A stretch of DNA of 64,000 nucleotides. Source: Poecilobothrus nobilitatus (taxonomy: Eukaryota; Arthropoda; Insecta; Diptera; Dolichopodidae). Below are positions 35,916 through 48,027 of this stretch, piece by piece. The notes beneath the pieces were generated by a model that was not told where the DNA came from, searched no databases, and saw only the letters and a program-made list of their open reading frames with translations. Numbering within the stretch: the first letter of the stretch is position 1; every line of letters starts with the position of its first letter. Position numbers and translations under genes: made by a program. Location of the stretch: NCBI GenBank assembly GCA_947095535.1, contig OX352772.1, forward strand, positions 100,473,956 to 100,537,955, given 5' to 3'.

Positions 35916-36890
35916 TAAACAAGGCAGAATGTAAACCAACGGTTTTTAAAAGCGCACATTTTCAAAAGATAATACAAACTCTTTAGAATTGTGACTCCCA
36001 CCAAAATTTGAAAATTGCATATAGGAAAAATGTGCAAATAGGATTTTTTTTTCCAATTTTGCAAAAGTCCGTAAATCCGGAACCCTATATAACTAAGAAA
36101 AACTGTTAACACACGTAAAAATACATTACTCAAGCTTTAATTTTTATGTCTTGTCAAAGAACAATTTGCACAGGTACCTAAGTTACAGGTGTCTAAAAAA
36201 CGCAAATTTTCAACTTTTGAAGGCTAACAGCTTTTAAACAGAGGTACAAATAAATTTTCTGAGGAAACTTATGCTAATTCAAAAAGTTCTTTCTTGTTTC
36301 AAAGCTTCAAGTCCCTATCTAAAAGCCTGCTGGAGTTACGAAGGTAGAAAAATCATGTAAAATTTCACATAACGGTAAATTTAAATAGTAAATTAAAAAA
36401 GATTGAATAATTTTGACATTATTTTATAGAGGTAGAAAATTTTCCAGTCTTATAGCGTTTTTACATTGTAAAATTACTTCGTAGAGCCTGATATATGCTG
36501 TAACTCTGGAACCCTATACAATTAAAACTGTGAAACCGTTAACACACGTAAAAATATATTACTGCAATATATTATTTAAATTTAAATACTCAATTAAAAA
36601 AAATTATGTAATTTTGATATTGATTTACAAAGGTAAAAACAATTCCTGTCGAATGGCGTTTTCAGATTGAAAAAATGTTAAGTGAAACATGAGATATGTA
36701 TACGCATTTAAAAATAAAGGTTTTCAAAAAGTTGTTCTTCAACATTCATTTTTTTATGAGACCTACCCATGGTTAAAATTTTTTTCCTCTATCTTTAACG
36801 GTGTAGAAGTTTTGTAAACAGACGGGGAGACGGACAGACAGAATGAAACTAATCAGTACATTGCTTCAAAATTTTTTTGGGAATGTGCTA
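35916..36890 (-). repeat. Repeat A, copy A3 (minus, shortened)
   Basis: Both ends are present: AAGGCAGAATGTAAACC with the stem-loop and GCGCACATT at the low end, and AATGTGCTAAAAAG at the high end with the adjacent CGTCTGTTT block. The length is about 0.97 kb, so part of the body is deleted. Confidence 0.82.
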
Positions 36891-36989
36891 AAAAGGGTTT
36901 TTTTTTCAAATAAAAGGTTTTTAACGGTTTTGAAAAAATGTTGAATTTGGATGAAAAATTTTTTAAATTGAATGAAAAATTGTTGTATT

Positions 36990-37389
36990 TCACTGTAAAA
37001 AAGTAAGTATATAAGTTTAGGAATCAAATACACTTAATTTTGTAACTTTTGAAAACTTATTGTATTTATTAAATAAATTATTAGAAAATACCAATTGTAC
37101 AATTTCTATAGAAGCAAAAACATTTACGTTACCATACTGACTCACTGAATAAACTCCCTAAAAACTTAATTTTTACATCAGCACCAGTAAAAATTTGTTA
37201 ATTGTCAAAGAAGAAATAATTTGGAATAATTATTATTTGAAACAGACACGTTACATATTTTGCCATTATAGTACCAATTGGAACCAGTCGCTTTCTTATG
37301 AATTGAAAATTACTTACTTGATGTAATGGAAAAAAAAACAAAAGAAATTACTAAACACAGATTAAACGAAAAACAATACAGTTGCCTTA
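36990..37389. other. Nothing recognised
   Basis: No frame or repeat that I can support. Confidence 0.5.
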
Positions 37390-38967
37390 GATACCCGCGC
37401 GAACCGTCAGTATGTTCACAGCCTCTCACTCTGCTTACAATATTATTTTTTTAATATTTTAGTATTTTAAAATAATTTGGGTGAATTTTATAATTTCTAG
37501 AACTATGGGTTGCACATATATTCAAACTATATGTTTATACATTCTTCAAAAGCAGATTCTAACCTTCCATATACCGATTATCAGTCCAAAACTTTTTCAA
37601 ATATTCTATAGTACCATTTAATACTAAGCGGTAAATGTATATTAAATTACGAAATAGTAAATATAATTTTAAATATTATATTATATTAACGCACACATAG
37701 TATATTTATATTGTTATAAGTATATCGCCATATACTTTAAATATACTTACCATATACTTTAATATACTTCTTTAAAAATATTTCCATTCATAGAATAATT
37801 TCTTATAAGTACAATAATGTATAATACATATATGTATGTAAATACGGCGCTATATAATACACATCTATACTCTTATCATTCATTAATCAGTGACATGTAC
37901 GATATGTAAATAAACATGATATTTTATAAGTATTTATGTATATCAATATCATATAAATAAAATTTCTTCAAGCAACAGTTATGTTGTTTATTTATTTATA
38001 TTATTTTGTACTACGCATTATATCCTCAACAATTTCGAATTATCGAGTAAAACAAAATGCAAAAAATTCGTTAAATAAATTTGTTAAAAAATTTAACACT
38101 TTCGTCAATTATAACACTTTCGTCAATTATAAAGTAACCCTATATTATTAAAAAAAGTTGTTAACAGAAATAAGAGTATAATTTTGAAGCTTTAATTTTT
38201 ATGTATTACTTCAAAAAAATTTTAACAGGTGTTGAAGTTACAGGTGTTTAAAAACAGCTCCTAAACAAAACAGGTACAAAAAAAATTTCGGAAATGACTC
38301 ATACTTATTTCCAAAGATCTAACTTCTGTCAAACAACTTTTCAACTTAAACCGTTTAGAAGATAGAAGGTTTAATGGATTTTGCAATAATTCAGTTTCGC
38401 ATAACGGTAAATTAAGACACCGTAAAGCACAAGTATATATTTATTATATACATGTTTGTAAAGATCATAATAGCACCTATCGTTTGGAGTTTTGAGATTG
38501 AAGATATACTTTATAGAGCTTGCGTTATATTAAATATAAAGATTTTTCGAACTTTGGGGGGCTGTAGCTCCTTAACGGGTGGGGCTACAGAAAAATTAAT
38601 ATTGTCATAAAATTAATATTTTTATGATATCTATCAGCAGTTAAAATTTCATGGCTCTATTTCAAAAAAATTGTGGAGATCTAAAAATTAGTTGTTCAAG
38701 AGCTATCTGAAGTTTTGGTCGGAACTCAACCAAAAAAAATAGGCTACTTACAAATTGCTGCCAGAATATTTTGTGTAATTTGCAAGATTCTAGCTTTCTT
38801 AGTTTTTGAGTTAGCGTGCTGACGGACGTACATGGCTTAATCGACTCAGAATTTGATTCTGATCCTATCCATATCTTTGAAGGTATATCTAGCTCGCTTA
38901 TTTCAAGGTGTTCCAAACGGAGGAGTAATTTTATTATACCCGATACTTATCGTACGGGTATAAAAAC
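37390..38967 (-). repeat. Repeat B, full-length copy B4 (minus)
   Basis: Inverse of B3 end to end: 3' motif GATACCCGCGCGAACC at 37400 (stem-loop decayed), 5' motif TTATCGTACGGGTATA at 38948-38963. About 1.58 kb and without the internal duplication of B3. The GTCC run is reduced to GACGGACG. Confidence 0.85.
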
Positions 38968-38969
38968 AG

Positions 38970-39479
38970 AGAAAAATTAGGTGCGCTTTCTTAAGTTTAT
39001 TAATGTTGCCATTTTTTCGTTGCGGTAATTTTTGACAGTTATTTAATCGATGAGAAAAAGGGTCCAATCTTTTTTAAGTGAAAACACATTCACGGCGAAA
39101 GTTTGAAGCAATATGTCAAAAATTGTTTTCCGCCGTTTTTTCGCCTGACTAGAAAATTTATATTTTCTAATTTTGTAGCGGTGAAATCAATATAGTGGCA
39201 TTATTGATCAATATATTCTGACATTTCAATTCAAAAAAATAAATATTTTTAACACCATTTTTTTAACATTCGATTTTTAGATACGTTAAGGTTACCATAT
39301 CATTTGGTGCTACATTTAAAAGTAGATAGGAATAAATTTTAATAAAGTAAAAAAATAAAAAGATTTTGATCAAAAAAAAAATGCGAATTTTATAGCTAAA
39401 TGATATGTAATTTAAAGAAAAATTAATCGAGAACATAATAAGGAAAATTATAAATTAAATGAAGACACATTCATTCTGG
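38970..39479. other. Nothing recognised
   Basis: AT-rich, no supported feature. Confidence 0.5.
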
Positions 39480-40790
39480 TTAATATAAAAAAATCTTCTT
39501 CATCCTTTTCTTTTATTTCCATTTCCATTTTACGAAGATCTTGTTCCCAATACTCATTCGCTACGAAATTCGAATTCACCTACCCACCGCTATAATTTTT
39601 TTTTTTTTTTTTACATTTAAAACAATTCCAATAATCGAAATAATTTTAATATTTTTTAAATTTTTAGTCTTTATTTTTCTTTAGTTTTAAAAAAAAAATT
39701 TTATGTCAATAAAAAACAGTTGTCTTCACCACGCGACCCGAAAATTTGCTTTACCTCGAAGTCGAAACTTTATCTTTTCCGTGTGGATATTCACACGAAA
39801 TTTCTAAAAGTACATGATACTTGAACACCTCTTAAAATGTTATTTTTTTTTTAAACAACATTTCTAAAAAATGTAAAAATAAAACAAACTTGTAAAAGTA
39901 TTTCTAAAATATGCCGAATTTTATATTAATAAAATTTTCAATTTTCTGTATCAAAAGTTCAGCTTACAAAACAAAATTTTAACTTTATTTAACAAAACTA
40001 CTTTCAAGTCTTTTGCGTTTACTTCTTTTTTCCTTGAAAAAAATTTGCTGAATTTATTTTTGTACTTAAATGTAAGTACTTGGAATGGAAAAGGTCTTTC
40101 GCATATGTACATAAATAAATAATTAGTTTTACCTGATAATTATTCTCGAGAAGTTTGTTTCCGAAGGTAATGCGACTCAATTTTTGGGAAAGAATTAATA
40201 TGATTCATTATTTATTCAAGATGTTCTTCGTTGATCTTTTTGTGTTTATCATGTTTTTGCCGCAGATCCATTTGATTGAGCTCTGAATTTTCATAAAACT
40301 TAGATGTAGCTGTAGTAATAATTCTGGAACCGATATCTAAGGTAGAAATAAAAAAATTTTTACTTACTCTTACTCGACTATTTTCAATATCAAGGTGGTA
40401 AGACTGATTCAATCCTATTCTTCTCGATCCTTCATGTACATATCGTTATTTTGAAGTAATTTTGTTTATTCTTTGTGATAAGTAAAATCTTTTTAAAGTA
40501 TTGTTACCGAAACTCCAATATTTTTTGACGTTGTTTCATTGCAATTCTTTTTACAAGGACTTTTTAATTTACTTTTCCGCTTTATGTGATATATTCTTGG
40601 CCAAAGTTTAATTTTTTTTTAAATTATTTTTGCCAATTATCAAGACGTTTTATTTTTTTCCTACTCTTTTCAACATTAATTTCATTATTAGTTTCTGAAG
40701 GATAAAACGTATTCTCCATCATGTTAGAAATTACTTCTTCAACAAATTTTCGAAACCATGACATTCAAATACTGTTTCACGACTACTCAA
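39480..40790 (-). pseudogene. Broken gene of an unidentified insect repeat-protein family
   Basis: Minus strand. From 40770: MSWFRKFVEEVISNMMENTF, then KSRKKIKRLDNWQK; KIKLWPRIYHIKRKSKLKSP followed by CKKNC; a frame 40412-40212 with VRVSKNFFISTLDIGSRI and DLRQKHDKHKKIN; then HINSFPKIESHYLRKQTSRE after a stop. The order basic region, CxxxC, FFxxTLDI, DxRGKH-like and SFPxIESHY resembles a family of uncharacterised, often repeated insect proteins. 39600-39480 adds EYWEQDLRKMEMEIKEKDEE, perhaps its end. I cannot name a function. Stops and shifts show it is decayed or has undetected introns. Confidence 0.42.
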
Positions 40791-41332
40791 ATATAATTTT
40801 TATCTTAAATTAAATCGTTAAATTAAATTGTATTTAATATAATAAATAAATATTTTAAATATTCCTTCAGTAAATTGATTTGAAGCCCAATTTTCTTTAT
40901 CTTGAATTTCATTTTTAGATTTTAAGTTGTGTTTTAAATTAATACGAACCTTATTTTATTTTGTATCATAACTGAAGTTAACTTACCTTGATGCAATTTA
41001 CGAGCACCTGCAGTTTTTATGGGCCCAAGTAAGTTTTAATCCAGTTTAGAATTACTAGCTATTTTATTATGTTCAATAACTTTGCTTTGTTGATTTTTCT
41101 TAGCTAAATTTACCAATAATTTTCCTCCAAAATGTTCAATTTTTGATTAAACATAAGTATAATAAAACTTCTAGTCACAATAAAAATCAAATCACCATAC
41201 TAGATATTATATTAATACTTGTTATAATAAAACACTAATAGGCAATAATAAAAATCGTCTGATGTAACTGTGCAAAATCCGCTACAATTCAAAATATTAA
41301 TGCTTTTCTTTTTTAACTTTTCGAAGTATTAT
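40791..41332. other. Mostly non-coding; possible minus-strand splice donor
   Basis: On the minus strand a protein-like stretch (KKNQQSKVIEHNKIASNSKL, then GARKLHQG) runs to CAAG|GTAAGT, with the donor at 40986/40987, a full consensus match. It might be an upstream exon of the broken gene at 39480-40790. Weak support. Confidence 0.25.
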
Positions 41333-42077
41333 AAAACAAGTAAATGAAACTGTTAGTCGATGAGACCGACTTATTTATACCCTACACCTAAAAAATCAAA
41401 TTAAATTAAAAATCTATAAGTTATTTTAGTTAGCTATTTAATATAAGCAAAAAAAATAAATGCTTTTACAACCTTTGTACAAAATTTCAAGTTTCTATCT
41501 TTATTAAATTCGAAGATATGCTTGTTAGGTCTTGGGAAGTGTGTGAAGGCACTCACACCACCACCCCAATTCATCTCAAATTTTAGAGACATCGTCAGAA
41601 CAGGGTAGAACACTCTTATATCAAATTTCAAGTTTTTATATTTATTATTTTTGTTCGGTTGCTTGTTCGGTTTTGGGAGTTGTGTGGGACCATTCCAATT
41701 CATCTGAAATTTTAGGCGAATCAGGGATTCAGAAAACAACACCCTCGTACCAAATTTGAAGTTTCTATCTTTATTAATTTCGAGGATATGCGTATTCGGT
41801 TTTGCGAGTTGTATGGGAGGTACCCGAAGCCATGGTCCGATTTTGCCCATTTACAATCACCGTCTTACTTTAGTCATTGTTAACCTATAGTATAAATTTC
41901 ATCAAGATAGCATCATTATTTTTTGAGTTATCGTGCGTACGGACGGACGGACGGACATCGCTAAATCGACTCAGGAAGTGATTCTGATTCAGAATATATA
42001 TAAATGTCCATATCTAACTCGCTTCCTTTTGGTGGTTACAAACACCATACCTAAGTTGATATACCCTATACTTTAAG
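41333..42077 (-). repeat. Repeat C, copy C2 (minus, about three tandem units)
   Basis: 3' end at 41333 (stem-loop TAGTCG...CGACTT, then AGGTGTAGGGTATA inverse). It has three 130-150 bp units, each with TTTCAAGTTTCTATCTTTAT and GAAGATATGCTTGTT or close forms. Then come a GGAC run at 41942-41955 and AAGGAAGCGAGTTAGATATG inverse. The outermost 5' motif is cut by repeat A4. Confidence 0.82.
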
Positions 42078-42080
42078 TTT

Positions 42081-42474
42081 AGCACATTTCCAAAAAAATT
42101 TTGAAAAAATCTGCTTATTAGTTTCACTCTGTCCGTCCGTCCATCCGTCTGTTTACAAAACTTCAACACCGGTAAAGGTAGAGAAAAAAATTTTAACCAT
42201 GGGTAGGTTTCATAAAAAAAAAAAATGGGTGGAACAACTTTTTAATGTAGCCCCATCCATTACGGAGCTACAACCCCTCAAGCTTTGAAAAAGCCCTATT
42301 TTTAAATGCATATATCTTATGTTCTGGTTAAGATTTTTTCAATCTAAAAACGTCATGGGACAGGTATTTTTTTTAGCTTTGTAAATTAATATCAAAATTA
42401 CTAAATTTAGCATTTAAATTTACCGTTATGTGAAAACCAAATGTTGCATGATTTTTCTATCTTCATAACTCCAG
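42081..42474 (+). repeat. Repeat A, 5' fragment A4
   Basis: AGCACATTTCC, adjacent inverted copy, GTCC run and the first part of the body to CATAACTCCAG, where LINE sequence begins. Confidence 0.85.
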
Positions 42475-42722
42475 TGCGCATTGGCATTGGGGGTGCTGCA
42501 TATCTGAGTAGGGTTCCACCTTTAATAATTGCTCAAAAGCACATTATTCGACCAATATTAAAAAAAATGGGTCCACTACCAGTTTTCATAAAATTTCTTA
42601 ATATTTTGCCTTTAAGACATTTCTATTTTTTAAAATCGGGTTACCTAAAACAACGAATCATATTTAAATTATATTTTAAGAATTTGCAAAACCAACCACT
42701 TACAAAGTGGGATGTTCATTAA
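42475..42722 (+). pseudogene. LINE fragment, ORF2 C-terminal end
   Basis: Frame inside 42441-42722 from about residue 12: IGIGGAAYLSRVPPLIIAQK, HIIRPILKKMGPLP, ILPLRHFYFLKSGYL. This is the IQYGIxxWGGA...AQKRIIR...LPLRxLY pattern at the end of ORF2 in CR1/jockey-group LINEs. The part before it is replaced by repeat A4. It differs from the other LINEs in the window. Confidence 0.65.
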
Positions 42723-43549
42723 TGTTGAGTCGTATGCTAGTTAAATTTTTATTTACTTTAATTTGGTTGTCTGTAACCTCTAATTTTCTGGGCGCTGTGT
42801 TCTATTTTCAAATTCTTTCTATATATTAAATACTAGCGTAATATGTAACATTAAAAAAAAACAATAAACTCAGAGGTTTAAATATTTTTATTTAATTGTT
42901 GATCTTAATTTTAAATTTCAAAATAGTTTTAAATTTTAAACAGTTCTTAAGCTGTACTGACTTTGCTCTGAAAGAAAAAGATAGAACTCTTGATACCTTA
43001 CTTTTACAAGGAAAAGAAATGAAAAAGAATGCCAAGCGTTCTAATTTTTTAGTGGCACACTTGAATCAAAATATATTAACAAAAAAAAAATGCCAAGTGT
43101 GTCGGTTTTTAATTGATATTGGGTTTAAAGATATGATTTGATTTTAGTCAATTTGAATTGAATTGCACATGTTAAATTTATGATTTGTATATTCTTATCT
43201 GATCAAGAGCAAATGCATTATTAAAGTCAAAACTGAATTAAATAACTGAGCTGACCCAAATTCCCAAAATAATTTCTTTTATAATCATTTTATTATATAT
43301 ATACTGATTCATAAAATTCATAAAATTGTTTTCAGTATGTTATATTTTAGTGTTAAATAGGATCATATTTCGATAACAAATATAAATGAATAAATGAAAT
43401 GAAATATGATTTTTATTATTAGTTTCTGATTACTAATAAGAGTATCATAAACCTGAAAGTTGGTTCATGACATTTCTCGCTCTTGAAAAAAGAAAATTTA
43501 TATCGTGTAAATCAAATGTTTATATAATTTATATTAAAACACAAAAAAA
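42723..43549 (+). other. Probable LINE 3' UTR and unassigned DNA
   Basis: AT-rich. A protein-like stretch at about 42940-43138 (LKEKDRTLDTLLLQGKEMKK, KKKCQVCRFLIDIGFKD) is not recognised. AATGAATAAATGAAATGAAA at about 43386-43405 could be a LINE tail. Confidence 0.3.
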
Positions 43550-43900
43550 AAAAAAAAATTATTAAAATAAAAACCCTTTAATTATTTAATAATTTTAAGT
43601 TTGATTTATACTTATTTTTATAATTATTATAATTCAATTTATTTAATTAATCAAAAGCTTTTACGTTAACCATCTAATTGTCAAATTGATACAAGGTAAC
43701 ATTTAATTCTGTCTTAGACTATTTATATTAAAAATATGCTTATAATGCAAAACTAGCTCACGTTACAATTAAATTATGGAAAATAATAATATTAATAATT
43801 TTGTTAAGGTTCTCACGGGAAAGAAAATTTACTTAGTAGGTAAAAATGCTTATTGATCAAAATAGTGTTTAGATAAAAATTTTCTTGAGGGACAAAATTT

Positions 43901-44886
43901 TATCTGACTCATGGCGCAGTGGTTAAGTCGCCAACCTTTCAATCGAAGGGTCTTGGGTTCAAACCCCGGTCAGATCATAAATAAAAAATATGTAGTACTT
44001 TTATATCGTAATAATCGTATTATTAATATTAGTAATAATAAGAATAATAATATTAATAATAATAGTAATAATAATAACAATAATTATAATAATAATAATA
44101 AATAATAATAATAATAATAATAGCTGCTACAGTGGAGCGATCTTTGGTTTATATCATACAAGTAAGGTGTTATATACTGCTGCATGTTGTAATTCACGGA
44201 TGGCGCTGACTCTGCAGTAAAATAATAACAATAATAATAATAATAATAGTAATAATAATAATAGTAATAACAATTATAATAATAATAGTAATAAAACAAT
44301 AATAATAGTAATAATAATTATAATAATAATAATAATAATAATAATAGTAATAAAACAATAACTATAATAAAAATAGTAATAATAATAGCTGCTACAGTAG
44401 AGCCATCTTTGGTTATATCATGCAAGTAAGGTGTTATATACTGGTACACGTTGTAATCCACTGATGGCGCTAACTCTGTAGTAAAGTAATAATAATATTA
44501 ATAAGAATATTAATACCAATAATAACAGCCGCTACAGTGACAGTGGGGGTTGCCTTCAATAATTACCTCATGTAGAGTAATATATATACTACTACTACAT
44601 GTTGTAACTGTTGTGACGGCTTTAGTTACTGATAGCAAAATAATAATAATAGGCGGATTCATTGTTTCCTTACAGTCCCACTCCCAATTCAATGTTTCCG
44701 TATCCATTTTCCTGAATCCTTTCCTATCCCTACTCCCTAGCCAATATACTGCGTTCGCAGGTAAGGGTTTCATCCCAATATATTGGCTAAAGGGGGAGGT
44801 GGGTTTAGTCAGTAAGAATCTGACACTACCAAGGGGTAATTCTTGGTGGCTTGGGAAGATTCCCACCTCCCTTAGGAAAAAAAAAA
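43901..44886 (+). mobile_element. tRNA-headed SINE with AAT-rich modular body
   Basis: Inserted in repeat E (the unoccupied site is at about 54117). Head 43903-43974: acceptor arms TCTGACT/GGTCAGA pair fully, A box TGGCGCAGTGG and B box GGTTCAAACCC are perfect pol III promoter boxes. The body has (AAT)n and a module AGCTGCTACAGT...ACTCTGNAGTAAA at 44122-44222 and 44389-44486, with a diverged third at 44526. The 3' domain (GTCAGTAAGAATCTGACACT) ends in A10 at 44877-44886. Transcription by pol III and mobilisation by a LINE are expected for the class. The open frames here are spurious. Confidence 0.82.
43903..43974 (+). ncRNA. tRNA-like SINE head (not a functional tRNA)
   Basis: The 7 bp acceptor stem and T-arm are good, but the anticodon arm does not give a 7-base loop with U33 in any register I tried, so it is a SINE promoter and not a decoding tRNA. 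Confidence 0.7.
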
Positions 44887-45152
44887 TTTGTTTATTAAAT
44901 GAAATGATTTAGAATTGTTATTAGAAATTTTCTTGTCGGAACGATAAAGAAAATGTAATTTGAGGAGAATTTGAGAAGAAATGTAATTTTTATTCAATTA
45001 GCACGTTAATGAACTTAACGGTTATAATATTGGAATTCTTTATTATTTTTCTGGTTTTGAAGGGACGGGCGACCGTCGTTAAGTTGGAAACTCTCCTGAA
45101 TGTCCTTATTTATATTGTGTTGTTCATGTTTTATTGTAATTTTATCTTTTTA

Positions 45153-45965
45153 GCAGATTTTCAAAACATTTTGAAAAAATATGCTTATTAGTTTCACTCT
45201 GCCCGTCTGTCGTCCGCCGGGCTGGGTTACAAAATTTTTACACCGTTTGAAATAAAGTAATGAAATTTAAACTACGGATAGGCACTGCCAAAAAACTAAT
45301 TTTGTGGAACAACTTTTTTCTAAAGCCCCACTCGTTACGGAGCTACAGCCCTACAAAGTTCGAACAATCCCTATCTTTTAATTGTTACAACAGAAGTTTT
45401 AATATGTCTTTTCTATCTGAAAACACCAAACAATAGCTGGTTTTTTAAACTTTATAAATACATATAAAATAAATATGTGGCATGTAGTATGTTAACATAC
45501 TGTTATGTGAAACTCAATTTTTACAAAAATTTAGACCCTTTCTATCTTTCAAACGGTTTAACTTAGAAGCTTGAAACTTTGAGAGGAGTTAGATCTTTGG
45601 AAATTAGTATGAGTCAAAAACTGAAAACTCTCTATTTTTAAACACCTGTAACTTGGGCACTGTCCAAATTTTTTTGAAGTAATATACAAAAATTAAAGCT
45701 CGGACATTATGTTTTTGTTTCTGTTAGCAATTTTTCTTAATAATATAGGGTTAGCTTATAATTAACGAAAGTGTGATTTGATTTTTCTCAATTTTTGTTT
45801 TCATTATTATTCATAATTTGTATTAATAAAGTACGTAATTTATATTATTATAAATTTATTTTTCAATATATCTACTCTGTACTCTAGACTTATTATGGAA
45901 TATTTTTTAATTTTAGAAATGGGTTTTTTTGAAAACCCTTGGTTTTTTCATCACTTGTTTTATTT
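45153..45965 (+). repeat. Repeat A/B intermediate copy A5
   Basis: Starts like repeat A (TTTAGCAGATTTTCAAAAC, ATATGCTTATTAGTTTCACT) but its second half follows repeat B (TTAATAATATAGGGTTAGC, AATTAACGAAAGTGTG). It shows that A and B are related. Confidence 0.7.
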
Positions 45966-45974
45966 TATTAATTT

Positions 45975-46330
45975 TAATATAACATTTTATAATAAATATT
46001 ATTAAAATAATTACTGTAAGAACAAAGGAATTAGATAGTATAAAAATGTTATAATTTTTAATTGTTTCTTTAACATATTCTATTTCGCTATAATTTTCAG
46101 AATGTTTTAGATTAACATCTTCTAAGTTTGGTACAAAGTTTACATTTTTATGGTAAATGGTTTACAATTTTTCTTTCAGAGTTTTTAAATGTTGCATCAT
46201 CTATTTTTATTGTACAATTATTAAATGTAATTATGTTATTTTTTATTAGTTTATATTCGATATCATTACGGTTGCTTTTTACTTTTGCATTGTTTGCATT
46301 CTTTATTAAAATTAAATTGAAGGAATTTTC
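45975..46330 (-). pseudogene. env: Errantivirus-like envelope, C-terminal fragment
   Basis: Minus strand: NNIITFNNCTIKIDDATFKN and ERKIVNHLP, then in a shifted frame NLEDVNLKHSENYSEIEYV, followed by a hydrophobic stretch and a basic tail (IKCYIKINKIK) that look like a membrane anchor. FNNC.I.I fits the end of errantivirus Env ectodomains. Stops and shifts make it non-functional. With the integrase fragment at 49205-49520 (same strand) it may be the remains of one provirus split by F and C3. Confidence 0.5.
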
Positions 46331-47938
46331 GGGTATACTTTACGTTAGGTACATTGTCCAATTACTTTGTAATTTTACATAAGGGTACCTTGTGACGTCA
46401 CCCATATTTCATAGAACATAATTTTTGGAGACAAGGTCATTTAAAAGTCAAATTGATTATTTTAAAAAATTTTCTAACATTTTGCAGTAATTCACTTAAA
46501 CAGTTATATTTTTCGTCTTTGCTAGTATACAAAAACCATTTTCTATAATATTGTAGAGAATAATCTATAATATAATACACAAGATGTTGGCGAGACCTTG
46601 CCAACATGTAAAAAAATATATTTTATATCTATAATAAAACACTCGCACTGAATGTAAACTAAACTGGCAATGATGATATTTCTGTATATTTATTTAATAT
46701 GTTAAAATTTTACTACCAGAGACACAAATCTTTGACTCAAAGTATTATCAAAAGACACAAACCGTTCATTAAAAATATAAATAAATTTAGTAAATATTAT
46801 TATTACCCGAGATTAAATTTTCCCATAAGTATTTACACCGAACAAATTTTTTAAACCATTTCTACACAAAATATAGAACCCCAAAATTCTGTTTTGTTGC
46901 AGATTAACATATTTTGAACAAAAAATTTATACAGAAATAATATTTATTTGCAGCTTATAAAAAAATGAAATGTATTCTTTTCATATTTATACTATTTTAT
47001 AATTGTAGTGGTATGGTAGTGGTAATATTTTTTTTTATTCGTTTCATTCTTATTTGTTTGTACGTAAGTTTATTAGATTTGAAATTATTAGAATTTGAAT
47101 GTTTAATAATTTTTGGCTGGCATATATAAAGCGTATCAAATAGCGTATGTGTGTGTTTAGTAAAATTAAAAATGATTTTATTATGCATGTATAAGAACAT
47201 AACGTATTGAAGTAGGTAAATAAATAAAAAATTAGATAAGTGATAATAAGTGACTTTTATTAAATATTTTGTTTTAATAAATAAACTTAAAGTAATAAGG
47301 GAACAAATCAATGTTAAATTACAGATTCACTGAAATAAAAGTTTATTTTCCTACTTAGAGTAAATATATAGTCATGATATACCTAGTACTATCTTTAATA
47401 TACATCTTGTTTCATCTTAATAGGTGTTACCGTTTTTGAGATATTGCAGTTTCAAGTGGAAATTTTGATAAAAAAAAAAAATTTCAAATTTTCAAAAAAA
47501 CCAATAATGTAAAATTTTCAAGCAAACCCTATATTTATAATTATACCGTTAGAAAGGTATCTTCACACGCTTTTAAACGGTATATAATAAGTATGGTAAG
47601 GTTTGTCAAAAAGTCTCACCAGAGGACGCACGCGCCAAATTAAAACAAGAATTTTAATAAAAAATACATTTCCATACTTCATTCCTCATACATTTTTTTT
47701 GCCTTCTCATACAATATTGTAAAAAATGGTTTCTGTATACTATCGTAGACGAAAAGTATAACGGTTTAAGTGAATTACTGCAAAATGTTAGAACATTTTT
47801 AAAATAATCAATTTGACCTTTAAATGACTTTGTCGTCAAAAATCATGTTCTATGAAATATAGGAGACGTTACTAGGTACCGTTATGTAAAATTGCAAGGC
47901 AATCGCACAATGTACCTAAAGTAAAGCATATCCGAACT
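46328..47938. mobile_element. Foldback element F, about 235 bp terminal inverted repeats
   Basis: 46328-46560 and 47703-47938 are inverse copies at high identity (TACTTTA, TAGGTACATTG, ATTTCATAGAACAT, GTCAAATTGATTATTTTAAA, TTTTGCAGTAATTCACTTAA). The 1.1 kb between them has no convincing gene; a hairpin TGTTGGC...GCCAACA lies at about 46586-46608. The frame at 46997-47311 looks spurious. The transposition class is unknown. Confidence 0.75.
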
Positions 47939-48027
47939 TTCTATAATATCGAATTTGGGATTTTTTATTTTTGTTCAGTTCTTAAAACTATTATTTATTA
48001 AATTCTTTATACAATTATTTATTATCA

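Larger units (their letters stand above)
43550..45070 (+). repeat. Repeat E, copy E1, split by a SINE
   Basis: 43680-43900 and 44887-45060 match the continuous sequence 53935-54285 (AATATTAATGATTTTGTTAA, TTCTCACGGGAAAGAA, TTATTGATCAAAATAGTGTT, GAAATTTTCTTG, GAACTTAACGGTTATAA) and the inverse at 51785-52110. In two of the three copies it leads into an errantivirus-like leader and gag, so it is probably the terminal region of that element. Confidence 0.75.

Noticed and set aside
43903..43974. Functional tRNA gene
   Set aside because: Promoter boxes and acceptor stem are good but the anticodon arm is not; poly(A) end and body mark it as a SINE.
44510..44912. Frames of about 120 residues on both strands in the SINE 3' domain
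   Set aside because: They lie within a SINE and have no coding landmarks.
46997..47311. 104-residue minus-strand frame inside element F
   Set aside because: Composition is that of random AT-rich DNA, no motif, and no matching frame elsewhere.
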